The notes below the pieces were generated by a model. The model did no database searches and was not told the origin of the DNA. It was given only the letters and a program-made list of their open reading frames with translations. Positions 36,924-45,194 of a stretch of 64,000 nt of DNA are shown in pieces (the stretch's first letter is position 1; every line of letters begins with the position of its first letter). A program made the position numbers and the translations under genes. This DNA comes from JAANXG01 sp963731035 (GTDB taxonomy: Bacteria; Pseudomonadota; Gammaproteobacteria; Arenicellales; JAANXG01), in NCBI GenBank assembly GCA_963731035.1, contig CAVSUY010000021.1, forward strand, positions 62,001 through 126,000, in the 5' to 3' direction.

Positions 36924-38169
36924 TCAGCATTGAACTCGACACCAGATCTTCCTCCACAACCAGACTTCAACGGCGCTCATGACATCAGCCACCGACACGG
37001 ACCGGATGCAATGAGCTTCGAGCGCGGCGCAGGTTTCCTTGCACGGTGGCACCGGTACTTGGGGCCTGCATACCCTGTGGGAGACACCCCACGGTCCGAA
37101 CCTTTCCGGTGACTTGGCGTGATTTGCGGGCCCATTCTCGGGATGCAAAGAGATCTCGACGATCGGCACACCCCGTGCCGCCGCAATGTGCTTCGGACCG
37201 GAATCGTTCCCCACGAACAAATCACATCGATCGAGCAGCACCGCCAGCGACCTCAGAGTCAGGGCCCCGCAGACATTGAAAACGCGGTTCCGGTCGACCG
37301 CCGACACCTGCTCACCCAGCGGCCACTCCGTCGAGTCTCCCACAACAAGGATCGGCACCCCGAGACGGTTTACGAGCAGTGGCACGAGGGCGCAATAGTT
37401 CTCTACCGGCCACATCTTCCTCCTCTCCCCGGCGCCGGGTGCAACCGCCACGAAAGGTTCTAAAGGGATTCCCCGGAAGGTGAACATCTTCCGTCAATCG
37501 ATCAAGATCTTCTTCCCGGGTCCATAGTTCCAGCCCTCGGTCGACGGGCTCCAGACCCAGGCGCTCGAGGAACTCCATGTTTCTGAGCACCTCGTGCCTT
37601 GTTCCTTCCCTGCCTGCGAGGCCGCGAGTAGTCAGACGGTGAAAATCAGCCCGGGCGCCTGCGTCGTTTCGCGACTGCTCATAGGCTACTCTCTGGGCCG
37701 CGCCGCTGAAATACGAAACGAATAGGGCATGATACCTGTCCCTGCTGAACCGCGGCATGAGAGCCAGCTCTATTCGTTTCCTCCACAAATACCGCGCCGC
37801 CAGAACCAGCGCCCGCCAGTGACGCCGCACGAGGGGAAATTGCCCAGTCATCCGCGGATCGTACGACAATACCTCGTCGACGTGGGGGCACGCTTCGAAC
37901 AGTTCTTTTGCCACAGGTGGTACCACCAGGGTGATTTCCGCCCGGGGAACCCCGTGCCGGAGCTCCCGCAACAACGGGGTCGTCAATACCGTATCGCCGA
38001 TGTGGTCCAGTCGGACGACGAGTATGGACCTGACTTCTTCCGTCCTGGGCGGTCCTGCGCGCCTGAAACCGAACAACCTGAACAGCGGCTCACCGACAGC
38101 GACGGCGAGAGCCGCGCTCGTCAGCCGCGCCGCGAGAGCATCGACAAGCCGCCTCAGGATACCCAACAT
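36924..38169 (-). pseudogene. Frameshifted GT9 (heptosyltransferase-family) glycosyltransferase
   Basis: The N-terminal frame from 38169 has VRSILVVRLDHIGDTVLTTPLL, the standard GT9 opening. It continues to LWTREEDLDRLTEDV, after which the sequence shifts. The downstream frame has IPLEPFVAVAPGAGERRKMWP, then LFVGNDSGPKHIAAARGVP (the ADP-sugar-binding block of GT9 enzymes) and ends at 36924. The whole is 1246 nt, one above a multiple of three; dropping one base in the CCCC at 37471-37474 joins the halves. GT9 enzymes usually add heptose in the LPS core, but capsule and O-antigen loci also have them. Degraded or misassembled. Confidence 0.85.
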
Positions 38170-38200
38170 GCTTTACAACCGGTTTCGGGAGTCTTGCGGC

Positions 38201-39020
38201 TCAAATGTAGCCGACCCGGGTCATAGTGCGACGAGCCTGACCGTAGAAATACTCGAGATCGTCGCGTGAGAAGTAGCCGGGCCACTGATTGCTTTTCCCC
38301 TTCCTCATGAAACGTTCCACGTCTCCGAGTCCGCCGTAAGAGCGTCTCTATGTCGCGGAGCTTTTCGAACGAGCAGTTCCTCACCGCATTAGCCACTCGA
38401 TCAGCGGATGCTTCGATCCCGCAGAACGCCACGAGATCCGGAGCGACTGCGAACGGGTCCGAGAGCATGTCCTCGTAACGGAGGAATATCACGTCGTCAG
38501 GTCGTCTGTCTTTTTCGCGCAAGGCTTCGGACACGTGTTCATGCCAGCGCCAGCGTCCAAAAATGTTCGTCTGGCGGGAACGGATGAACTCGGAAAACGA
38601 CCCGGAGAATTGTCCGCGCTGCATCTGATAGTGATAAAACGAGACCAGCGCGTCGCGTCCGTCGCGGCAGATATAGACGAACCTTGGATAGTGCGAACAG
38701 AAAGCGTAGTGAGTCTTGATCAATCTCCTTTTCCATGTCAGTTCTATCCGGGCCCGGTACTTGTGGACGTCCGGGACAAGTTCGTCCAGATCGTGAAAAG
38801 TGGCAACGCGGTCGCCGAGAATCGTGTTCGCCAGCAGAAATCGCACCCATGTATTGCCGGACTTCGGGTAGGACACTATGAAGGTGTCGGTCGGCCTGAT
38901 CGTCCTAAGGCCGACCTCGGGCCCGAGGTCCATGTCCACGCCCAGATGTCTGAACGCCGCCTTGACGGCCGATACCGTCCTGCTCCTGACGGATCGGCCT
39001 ACTTCGTTGAGCTTACTCAC
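38201..39020 (-). pseudogene. Frameshifted sulfotransferase
   Basis: The first 240 codons from 39020 are a clear sulfotransferase: TFIVSYPKSGNTWVRFLLAN is the PAPS 5'-phosphosulfate loop and YICRDGRDALVSFYHY the 3'-phosphate site, followed by IFLRYEDMLSDP. After LRDIE the frame goes wrong, yet the next frame reads GGLGDVERFMRKGKSNQWPG, the C-terminal PAPS-binding block of this family, and ends at a TGA at 38201. The total of 820 nt is one above a multiple of three. The shift lies near 38335-38350. As read, the open frame ends later, at 38154, with unrelated sequence. Confidence 0.85.
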
Positions 39021-39071
39021 ACCGTGGGCCCCGGTGTCCAGACAACAAAAGAGCTGCGATCCACCACTCGT

Positions 39072-39929
39072 TCACGCTCCGTTCCTGAAAATTCCGGCGA
39101 GTGCGGGAAACCTGGTGCCGATACCGCCTTGCAGCCATCGGGCAAGGGTCACGAGACGCGATTCGAGCTCTACCTCGTCGTAGCCCGTGGGATAGCCCAA
39201 CGCGCGGTTGGCGGCGATCATGTCCTCGGAGCCCTGCATGAAACGCACAGACCGCGCGTCGATGCGCCGCCTCTTCAGCGTCCTCACCCGGGTATCGCCG
39301 CGCGCCCTGGAGCTTTCGACAGTCAGATCCCCTCTGGCCTGATTGAAGTCGTGAAACTGTCTGTACTGCGAAGAAAACGGCAATTCCAGTGCTTCGCAGA
39401 TTCTGAGCATGGAAGCATCGGGATCCTGGCAGAGGGATTCGTACTTCTCGATCGGAATCCGCTCCGACAGCAATGCCTCCACGTAGCGACGGTAGTTGCT
39501 GAAAAAGCCAGGAGGCCGGCACCCCCGCGAGATCCAGATGTCAATAGCATCGCGCACCAGTGCTACCGCCCGAACATCGGGAAACGCCTCGCACAATGAA
39601 TGGTAGGCCGACAGTCGATACGTAGGTTCGGAACCCGCCGGACCGCCTCTAGCGAATTCTCCCACCACCCACAGCCTCAGCACCAAATGCTTGGAGACCG
39701 ACTCGCATATCCCGTGCAATTCGTCGATGCTCTCCAGAAACCCGTCGTGCTTCAGCCTAATGCCGTACCACTCCTCCGCCTGCTGGCGAACCGTGGCCAA
39801 CCCTGCGCCGTTGCCCGTCTTGAGCGGACTGACCTCGGACATGATCACCACATTCGGAAGCGCACCCAGACACCGGTTCAGCAGCGTTCCACCCGAACGG
39901 AAATACGAGACAACGACGCGAACGGTCAC
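39072..39929 (-). CDS. Sulfotransferase family protein
   Basis: The 285-residue protein has VRVVVSYFRSGGTLLNRCLG at the N-terminus, matching the PAPS 5'-phosphosulfate loop with Ser-Gly-Gly-Thr, and VRAVALVRDAIDIWISRG as the 3'-phosphate-binding segment. FVxR-type C-terminal elements are less clear, so this is a divergent member. It is complete, unlike its neighbour at 38201-39020. It probably sulfates a sugar of this glycan; sulfation of surface glycans in Gammaproteobacteria is known but uncommon. No PAPS synthesis genes are in the window. Confidence 0.8.
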   Translation of the reverse strand: MTVRVVVSYFRSGGTLLNRCLGALPNVVIMSEVSPLKTGNGAGLATVRQQAEEWYGIRLKHDGFLESIDELHGICESVSKHLVLRLWVVGEFARGGPAGSEPTYRLSAYHSLCEAFPDVRAVALVRDAIDIWISRGCRPPGFFSNYRRYVEALLSERIPIEKYESLCQDPDASMLRICEALELPFSSQYRQFHDFNQARGDLTVESSRARGDTRVRTLKRRRIDARSVRFMQGSEDMIAANRALGYPTGYDEVELESRLVTLARWLQGGIGTRFPALAGIFRNGA

Positions 39930-39962
39930 GGATGTTCGAGGCCTCTCGGAATTGGCCGGGTC

Positions 39963-40997
39963 TCAATCAAGCGCCAGGTCCGCACGGCGGAGAGGAAATT
40001 CAATGTATTCATTCTTCGCGATGTCGAACACGACCGAAGTGTTGATTGAGCTCTTCTTGCGCTCTCCATGACGATCGAAGGGGATGCGGAAACCAATCGG
40101 GTGAACACCTTCGGTGAAATCCATCGGCAGTCCGGTGTCGGGGAACCGAACTTCTTCCAGGGGAGTAATTCTGTAGTAGTAGGTACCCTCGGGCGGCGGC
40201 ATGTATACGCCGTATCTGTATCCGCCCCGCACTTTCGCTTTGCATCCCGCCGGGTCGGTGACGATATCGGCCGCTACCGGGATCAAAGGCGCCGCCCGCT
40301 GCAACTCTCCAAGCATGGACTCGGCTCGCTGCAACATGTCCGACTCCGCTCCAAGGGACGAATCCACAAGGCCGATGTCCGCACGTTCACGCGTCGACCG
40401 CCACGGCCCCAGGCGGCGCCATATATTCGTGGCGGTAAGGGAAGGGATACCCGAACCCACGATCCCGGGGCGCCTCCAGCCCATGGTGAACAGCTTGAAT
40501 CCTCCCGGCGAGTCATACCTTGCGTGGTGCCGCATCCTGCCGCGGCGGGAAATCAGCTCCGCGAGCAGCGACCTCCTGTTGCGAATCAAGTCGGGCGCGA
40601 AGATATCACGCAGCGTCGATGCCCTCATGTAATCGAGACACACGCTTCCGACGTCCTGATGATTCTCCAGCACTTCGACTATTTCCTGCAGCCATTTTCC
40701 TTTCACCACGAACTGGACGTCGTCCGGCCATATGAAAATGTACTTGCCCGTCGCCGCCGCCAACAACTCGTTCATGGCCGCCGCATGGTCCTGCTTCCTA
40801 AGCAATATCTGGTCAAACCAACTCAGCCCGTCGAGATAGTCCGCCAAGCCGGGCTCCATGGAATCGTTGTCCGAAAGCAGCCACTCGAGATTCGGATAGT
40901 CGATGCAAACTCTCGCGGATTCCACGGTGGCGCGAAGATAGTGCAGGCGGTTCCAACTCAGGAACGCAACGGAAACCCTGGGCAAGGACGTCGTCAC
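39963..40997 (-). CDS. GT2 glycosyltransferase
   Basis: A 344-residue GT-A protein. I placed the start at the GTG at 40997, which overlaps the TGA of the upstream sulfotransferase (GTGA), and the consensus RVSVAFLSWNRLHYLRATVES begins there. LEWLLSDNDSMEPGLADYL and KYIFIWPDDVQFVVKGKW (metal site with Asp-Asp) follow. The C-terminal third is long and beta-rich, perhaps an acceptor-recognition module. The frame upstream of the GTG lies inside the sulfotransferase and was rejected. Specificity unknown. Confidence 0.87.
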   Translation of the reverse strand: MTTSLPRVSVAFLSWNRLHYLRATVESARVCIDYPNLEWLLSDNDSMEPGLADYLDGLSWFDQILLRKQDHAAAMNELLAAATGKYIFIWPDDVQFVVKGKWLQEIVEVLENHQDVGSVCLDYMRASTLRDIFAPDLIRNRRSLLAELISRRGRMRHHARYDSPGGFKLFTMGWRRPGIVGSGIPSLTATNIWRRLGPWRSTRERADIGLVDSSLGAESDMLQRAESMLGELQRAAPLIPVAADIVTDPAGCKAKVRGGYRYGVYMPPPEGTYYYRITPLEEVRFPDTGLPMDFTEGVHPIGFRIPFDRHGERKKSSINTSVVFDIAKNEYIEFPLRRADLALD

Positions 40998-41665
40998 GAC
41001 GTCCCGCCGAATTGGAATCCGAAATACTCGATCTCGTCCTTGCAGATCCTGGCGACCAGATCGCGTGTCTCTCCATCGTAGTACGCGTGGTATGACGACT
41101 CGCGGCGGCTGCGGTTGAAGTGCGGCAGCTCCCGCCTTGGCAGACCTATCCTGTCGCATATGGCGTCGTAGTCGGCCTGAATTGATTCGTAGCGGATGTA
41201 GCCATCGATGAATACCTGTCCGTTCACGGTTATCCACGGCATGATCGACCAGAAGCGAGGTCCGCTGCGATCGGAATGCCATTCGATGAACTGAATGAAT
41301 TTCTCCTTGTCCCACCGAGGCTCGATTCGTCCGGCGAAATATGGATCTCCCCCTGGACTTGGGCCTGTTCCTGGGTCCGTAGTGAATACAGGAACCATGC
41401 GAGACAGGATGCGATCCCAGGGATTCCTCACCGAGGTGAACTTGAAGAATTCCGTAACTGTCCCGTCCCCGAAGGCCGCGTGATAGTCGCGAATCATGGA
41501 ATGCTTTTTCAGGTTGAACTCGTGGTGCTTCAGCGTGAACTGATGGGCGCCTTCCCCGATCTTCACCAACTCTTCGTCGCAGTAGTCGACCAGGGTCGAC
41601 TGAATCGAGTTACCACCGCTCCTCGGAATGTGTATGAAAATGAATTTCTTTGCTGACGAGATCAC
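40994..41665 (-). CDS. Sulfotransferase family 2-like protein
   Basis: The 223-residue product begins MISSAKKFIFIHIPRSGGNSI; HIPRSGGNS is the PAPS-binding loop of the Sulfotransfer_2 family (the same place as HIPKTAGTS in carbohydrate sulfotransferases). KFTSVRNPWDRILSRM is the 3'-phosphate-binding segment with Arg and Ser. FDxI-type IDGYIRYESIQADYDAI completes the core. It probably sulfates a glycan. It is the first minus-strand gene after the divergent, damaged plus-strand gene. The 42-nt gap between the two starts holds no obvious promoter. Confidence 0.87.
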   Translation of the reverse strand: MISSAKKFIFIHIPRSGGNSIQSTLVDYCDEELVKIGEGAHQFTLKHHEFNLKKHSMIRDYHAAFGDGTVTEFFKFTSVRNPWDRILSRMVPVFTTDPGTGPSPGGDPYFAGRIEPRWDKEKFIQFIEWHSDRSGPRFWSIMPWITVNGQVFIDGYIRYESIQADYDAICDRIGLPRRELPHFNRSRRESSYHAYYDGETRDLVARICKDEIEYFGFQFGGTS

Positions 41666-41725
41666 TGCGCCACCGCGGCCGGACAGAATGACTTCACGAT
41701 ATCTGGCATGGGTTTACCTCTGCCC

Positions 41726-43744
41726 TTATACTACGGCCCGCGTCTGACCCGCGGCCCGATAAAAATGCCGGTATCCACGAATTCCTCCAAGACCTGCATT
41801 CTCATCCCTACGTTCGCCGACTACATAGCGGTGGCGGCGGTCACCCGCTCTCTGCTTTCCAGGTACTGGCCTCAACACCCGGCGGCATTCTTCGCGGGAT
41901 TGCCGGAGTCGCTTTCGCCCGGGCCTTGCCTTCCCCTTAGAAGCGACGTCAAGGACTGGTGCTCCATCGTGGCGGACGCTTGTGACGACCTGGCGGAAAT
42001 GGGTTACACCGACGTCTACCTGATCCTCGACGATCACCCGCCGCTCAATCCCTGTCATGACCAGCACTTGAATGCAACCCTGCCGATGTTGACGGGCGAA
42101 CTCAATGCAACGTATATCGGCTTGAACGGCTGGGGCTACGGGAGATCGGGCAGAAGGGCGAACGGCACGATCTACCCGCGGAAGTACTGGCGCATGGAAC
42201 GCGTAGACGAGCGCTTTCGCCTGGCGATTTTCGCTTGCATCCGGGGTTGTGGTCCTTGAGGCGCCTGGGCGCCCTGGCACGGGCCGTCGAGACCCAGAAT
42301 CCGCCCGGACGAAAGAACCGCCTGGAATTTCGAGAGAATGGCGAACAAAACGACTTCCCCGTCGATTTTGAGTGTGCCAACACCTGTTACCGGGTATGCG
42401 GTTACCGCATGACCGCCAGCTCGATGCGCTACCTGCGCTACAGGGCCGCATATCTTTCATTGTTACTGTACAGACGCCTGGAATCGCGCTGAGGGACGTC
42501 CGCTGACCGACGACGTGACCTTCAACGCAATCGGTTACTACTACGAAGGCCCCTATCCGCTGTTCTGGAGTGGATTGATCGTCCAGGGTCGATTCAATCC
42601 GGCCCTCTCCGATACATCGCCATCGCCCGTCGGCGTGACCTTCGGCGCTGTTGTCGAGCGACGCCATGAAACGCTTTTCGGCACCACGCCGACGAGGGCT
42701 GACGCGCCCGCCGGATGCTAGGGATCGAGTGGCGCCGGACTGGCCATAGTAGCCCATGTACCACTCGACAAAACGAGCGACACCCTGCTCCACTGTCGTC
42801 TCGGGCCTGTACCCGAAGTCCCGCGTCAGTGCGGTCACATCGGCGCAGGTAGCCGGCACGTCGCCGTCCTGCATGGGCAAGAGGTCGAGCTTGGCCTTCC
42901 TGCCGAGACGCTGCTCCAGCACTTCGATATACCGCATCAGCTCCACCGGACTGTTGTTGCCGATGTTGTAGATCCGGTACGGCGCCGCGCTTGAAGCGGG
43001 ATCCGGCGTATCTCCACTCCAGGCCGGATTGAGCTCCGCCGGACGGTCGAGTACCCGCACCAGCCCCTCGACGATGTCGTCGATATAAGTGAAGTCCCGG
43101 ATCATTCGGCCTTCGTTATAGACCGGAATCTTCTCGTCCGCCAGGATGCCGCGGGTGAACTTGAATAAGGCCATATCGGGCCGTCCCCACGGACCATAGA
43201 CAGTAAAGAAACGCAGACCTGTGGTCGGGAGCCGAAAGAGGTGCGAGTATGTATGTGCCATCAATTCATTGGCTTTCTTGCTGGCCGCATACAACGAAAT
43301 GGGATGATCCACATTGTCGGACTCGGAAAACGGCAGCCGGGTGTTGGCGCCATAGACCGAGCTCGATGAGGCATACGCGAGATGGTCGCTGCCCACCGCG
43401 CGGCACCCTTCCAGGATGTTGCCGAAACCGACGAGATTGGTGTCCACGTACACATCCGGTCGTTCAATGGAGTAGCGCACGCCCGCCTGCGCAGCCAGGT
43501 GCATGACCCTGGGAAAACGATACTCCTCGAAGAGATTTGACATCCCATCCCGGTCCGAGATGTCGAGCCGATGGAACCGGAAACCGGGACTCGCCTCCAG
43601 GCGGGCCAAACGGGCTCGTTTCAAGTCAACGTCGTAGTAGTCGTTGAGATTGTCTATCCCGACGACATCGTCGCCGCGATCCAGCAATCTGTGCGCAAAT
43701 GCGGCGCCGATGAAACCTGCCGCTCCGGTGATCAGGGTTGTCAT
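41726..43744 (-). CDS. UDP-glucuronate 4-epimerase with lost stop codon
   Basis: Residues 1-334 (43744 to about 42743) are a full UDP-glucuronate 4-epimerase: TLITGAAGFIGAAFAHRL for NAD, SSSVYG, catalytic YAASK at 152-156, TVYGPWGRPDMALFKFTRGI, and RDFTYIDDIVEGLVRV. Such enzymes make UDP-galacturonate. The open frame does not end there but reads on for 338 codons through the antisense strand of the plus-strand gene, giving 672 codons. In the adjacent frame a TAG at 42720-42718 would give a normal end, so a late indel or a lost stop is likely, and the tail is probably not functional sequence. It is the first gene after the ops element; UDP-glucuronate would come from the local ugd. Confidence 0.85.
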   Translation of the reverse strand: MTTLITGAAGFIGAAFAHRLLDRGDDVVGIDNLNDYYDVDLKRARLARLEASPGFRFHRLDISDRDGMSNLFEEYRFPRVMHLAAQAGVRYSIERPDVYVDTNLVGFGNILEGCRAVGSDHLAYASSSSVYGANTRLPFSESDNVDHPISLYAASKKANELMAHTYSHLFRLPTTGLRFFTVYGPWGRPDMALFKFTRGILADEKIPVYNEGRMIRDFTYIDDIVEGLVRVLDRPAELNPAWSGDTPDPASSAAPYRIYNIGNNSPVELMRYIEVLEQRLGRKAKLDLLPMQDGDVPATCADVTALTRDFGYRPETTVEQGVARFVEWYMGYYGQSGATRSLASGGRVSPRRRGAEKRFMASLDNSAEGHADGRWRCIGEGRIESTLDDQSTPEQRIGAFVVVTDCVEGHVVGQRTSLSAIPGVCTVTMKDMRPCSAGSASSWRSCGNRIPGNRCWHTQNRRGSRFVRHSLEIPGGSFVRADSGSRRPVPGRPGASRTTTPDASENRQAKALVYAFHAPVLPRVDRAVRPSARSPVAPAVQADIRCIEFARQHRQGCIQVLVMTGIERRVIVEDQVDVGVTHFRQVVTSVRHDGAPVLDVASKGKARPGRKRLRQSREECRRVLRPVPGKQRAGDRRHRYVVGERRDENAGLGGIRGYRHFYRAAGQTRAVV
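41765..42669 (+). pseudogene. Unrecognised plus-strand glycan-locus gene with multiple frameshifts
   Basis: This is the only plus-strand gene in the locus. Three frames supply consecutive protein-like blocks: KTCILIPTFADYIAVAAVTRS with VYLILDDHPPLNPC (41765 to about 42225); LHPGLWSLRRLGALARAVE to LLLYRRLESR (to about 42485); and EGRPLTDDVTFNAIGYYYEGP with PLFWSGLIVQGRFNPAL (to about 42605). A fourth block, RYIAIARRRDLRRCC, ends at a TGA at 42667-42669. An upstream Met at 41708 is an alternative start. The LDDHPP element recalls glycosyltransferase metal sites, but I do not recognise the family. The gene looks degenerate. Confidence 0.6.
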
Positions 43745-43800
43745 ATGTCGTACAGGTACAGTTTGCAGTCTCTATTAAAGGTCATTCGGACGTCTTCGGG

Positions 43801-43812
43801 CACGCTACCGCC
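43801..43812 (-). promoter_or_regulatory. ops element (RfaH recruitment site)
   Basis: On the minus strand the sequence reads GGCGGTAGCGTG, a perfect match to the enterobacterial ops element that pauses RNA polymerase and recruits RfaH. It is preceded by GCAG, resembling the 3' end of JUMPstart. It lies 57 nt upstream of the ATG of the epimerase, in the 128-nt gap after the winged-helix regulator gene, in the sense direction, so it should sit in the 5' leader of the glycan operon. An rfaH gene is about 0.9 kb upstream. Confidence 0.88.
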
Positions 43813-43872
43813 CTGCAGCGTGCAACGGCACACCGCACAGGGCGACCCCGTGAAGGCAACTGGCGCCTTCCC

Positions 43873-44520
43873 CTACGGGCTGTTGATTGCCGCTTCCAAC
43901 CCGAGGACCCGTGGCACGAGCACGTGCTCGCCGCCGGCCCGCTTCGCCACCGCTCCGTACATGGTCAATGGATCCTCGAGCCCGGTTATCAGGTATGCGT
44001 CTACAGGCGGCACCAGCGTCCAATCGCTCCACACCGGCAGGGAAACCAGCTCCCCACCCTTGAATGACGGATCGAAGATACCGACGACGTGGACGCGGTG
44101 TCCAACGGAGCGCGTATAAGCGATCTCGGCTAGATCCGACGCGCCGCACAAGACTACCCGGCGCCAGCCGTTCGATTCACACACTCCGAACAGCTCGCTG
44201 CATGATTCCGCCGCCTGGCGGTAAAACTGAAGGGAGGTGGACAGAAAACGTGCGGTAAGCCGGGATTTTTCCGCGAAGCCTTTGGGCGTCAGGTAATAGA
44301 GGTAGCGATTCGCCGGCACTTCCTTGATCTTGACCAACCCCTTCTTGGCACAGCGTTTCAGGTAGGAATTGGTCAGCCCCAGGGCGATGCCCAGCTTGGC
44401 GGCAAGGTGCCGCTGGCTCACGTCGCTGCGCTGGGAGATGGCATCCAGCAGCTCCAGCGTCAGCTGTTCGTCTTTCGAATCCGGCCCGTTCACGGCGTGA
44501 ACACTATACAGAAAAAACAC
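43873..44520 (-). CDS. Winged-helix regulator, EPS-associated MarR-like, with C-terminal Rossmann-like domain
   Basis: A 215-residue protein. Residues about 20-85 form a winged helix: LELLDAISQRSDVSQRHLAA, then LGLTNSYLKRCAKKGLVKIK (recognition helix) and RYLYYLTPKGFAEK as the wing. This is the type called EPS-associated MarR-family regulator. The C-terminal half (SNGWRRVVLCGASDLAEIAY) looks like a Rossmann-type nucleotide-sugar- or nucleotide-binding domain. A GTG at 44493 is an alternative start. It sits between rfaH and the ops element, so it may sense a sugar nucleotide and tune the operon. The 152-nt gap above it holds no clear signal. Confidence 0.8.
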   Translation of the reverse strand: MFFLYSVHAVNGPDSKDEQLTLELLDAISQRSDVSQRHLAAKLGIALGLTNSYLKRCAKKGLVKIKEVPANRYLYYLTPKGFAEKSRLTARFLSTSLQFYRQAAESCSELFGVCESNGWRRVVLCGASDLAEIAYTRSVGHRVHVVGIFDPSFKGGELVSLPVWSDWTLVPPVDAYLITGLEDPLTMYGAVAKRAGGEHVLVPRVLGLEAAINSP

Positions 44521-44672
44521 GGGTATTCAACGCCTTGGGACCAGTTTTTCCAGTGGAACCGTGGCGCCCGGACGGCGACCGTCACCATCGTCAGCCGGTC
44601 CCTCCTGCCACGGCCACCCCGGCACGACAGCGACTCAGGCCGGGACGGCTCGGGCGCAAGCTCGCACCGGGT

Positions 44673-45194
44673 TCAGTCGGTCGCGGGCCCAAGGTGCTCG
44701 ATATTCACCTGCGCGCGCGCCGCCTTGCCGACGATATCGAGGAGGATCAGGACCCGTTCCTCGCTGGTATGGGCCAGGAAAATTCCTTCGTAACCGATGA
44801 AAGGCCCCTCCTCGATGCGTACACGCTGGCCCTCCTCGAATGTGTTCAAAGGAAGCTCTTGAACGCCGGAAGCATTGTCCCGGGCGCGCAGGATCTGGAT
44901 CAGATCGTCGGGCACCGGCGTCGGAAACATTCCGAATCGAACCAGATTGGCGACGCCCAACGTCGAGCGGATCGGCGCCCAGTTGTCGGTCTCGGTATCC
45001 AGGTGGATAAATAGATACCGCGGAAACATGGGCTCGACACGGATGATTCTCCGCCCGAGCTTGCGCCGCGGCGTGCGCATCATCGGGAGATAGACGGGAT
45101 ATCCCTGCCGTTCCAGGTTGACCTTGGCAAGGTCCTCCTTTCGCGGCTTGGCGTAAACCAGGTACCAGCGTTTTTCCGGCGTCTCAGACCCCAT
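44673..45194 (-). CDS. rfaH: RfaH-type transcription antiterminator
   Basis: The 173-residue NusG paralogue begins EKRWYLVYAKPRKEDLAKVNLE, the NGN domain opening of RfaH. YPVYLPMMRTPRR and VEPMFPRYLFIHL continue it, and a KOW domain follows with FEEGQRVRIEEGPFIGYEGI. RfaH binds paused polymerase at ops, stops termination and, after its C-terminal domain refolds, recruits ribosomes. A matching ops element lies at 43801-43812. It overlaps hldD by 11 bp, so it is made with heptose genes, a link between core LPS and the surface glycan. Confidence 0.93.
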   Translation of the reverse strand: MGSETPEKRWYLVYAKPRKEDLAKVNLERQGYPVYLPMMRTPRRKLGRRIIRVEPMFPRYLFIHLDTETDNWAPIRSTLGVANLVRFGMFPTPVPDDLIQILRARDNASGVQELPLNTFEEGQRVRIEEGPFIGYEGIFLAHTSEERVLILLDIVGKAARAQVNIEHLGPATD

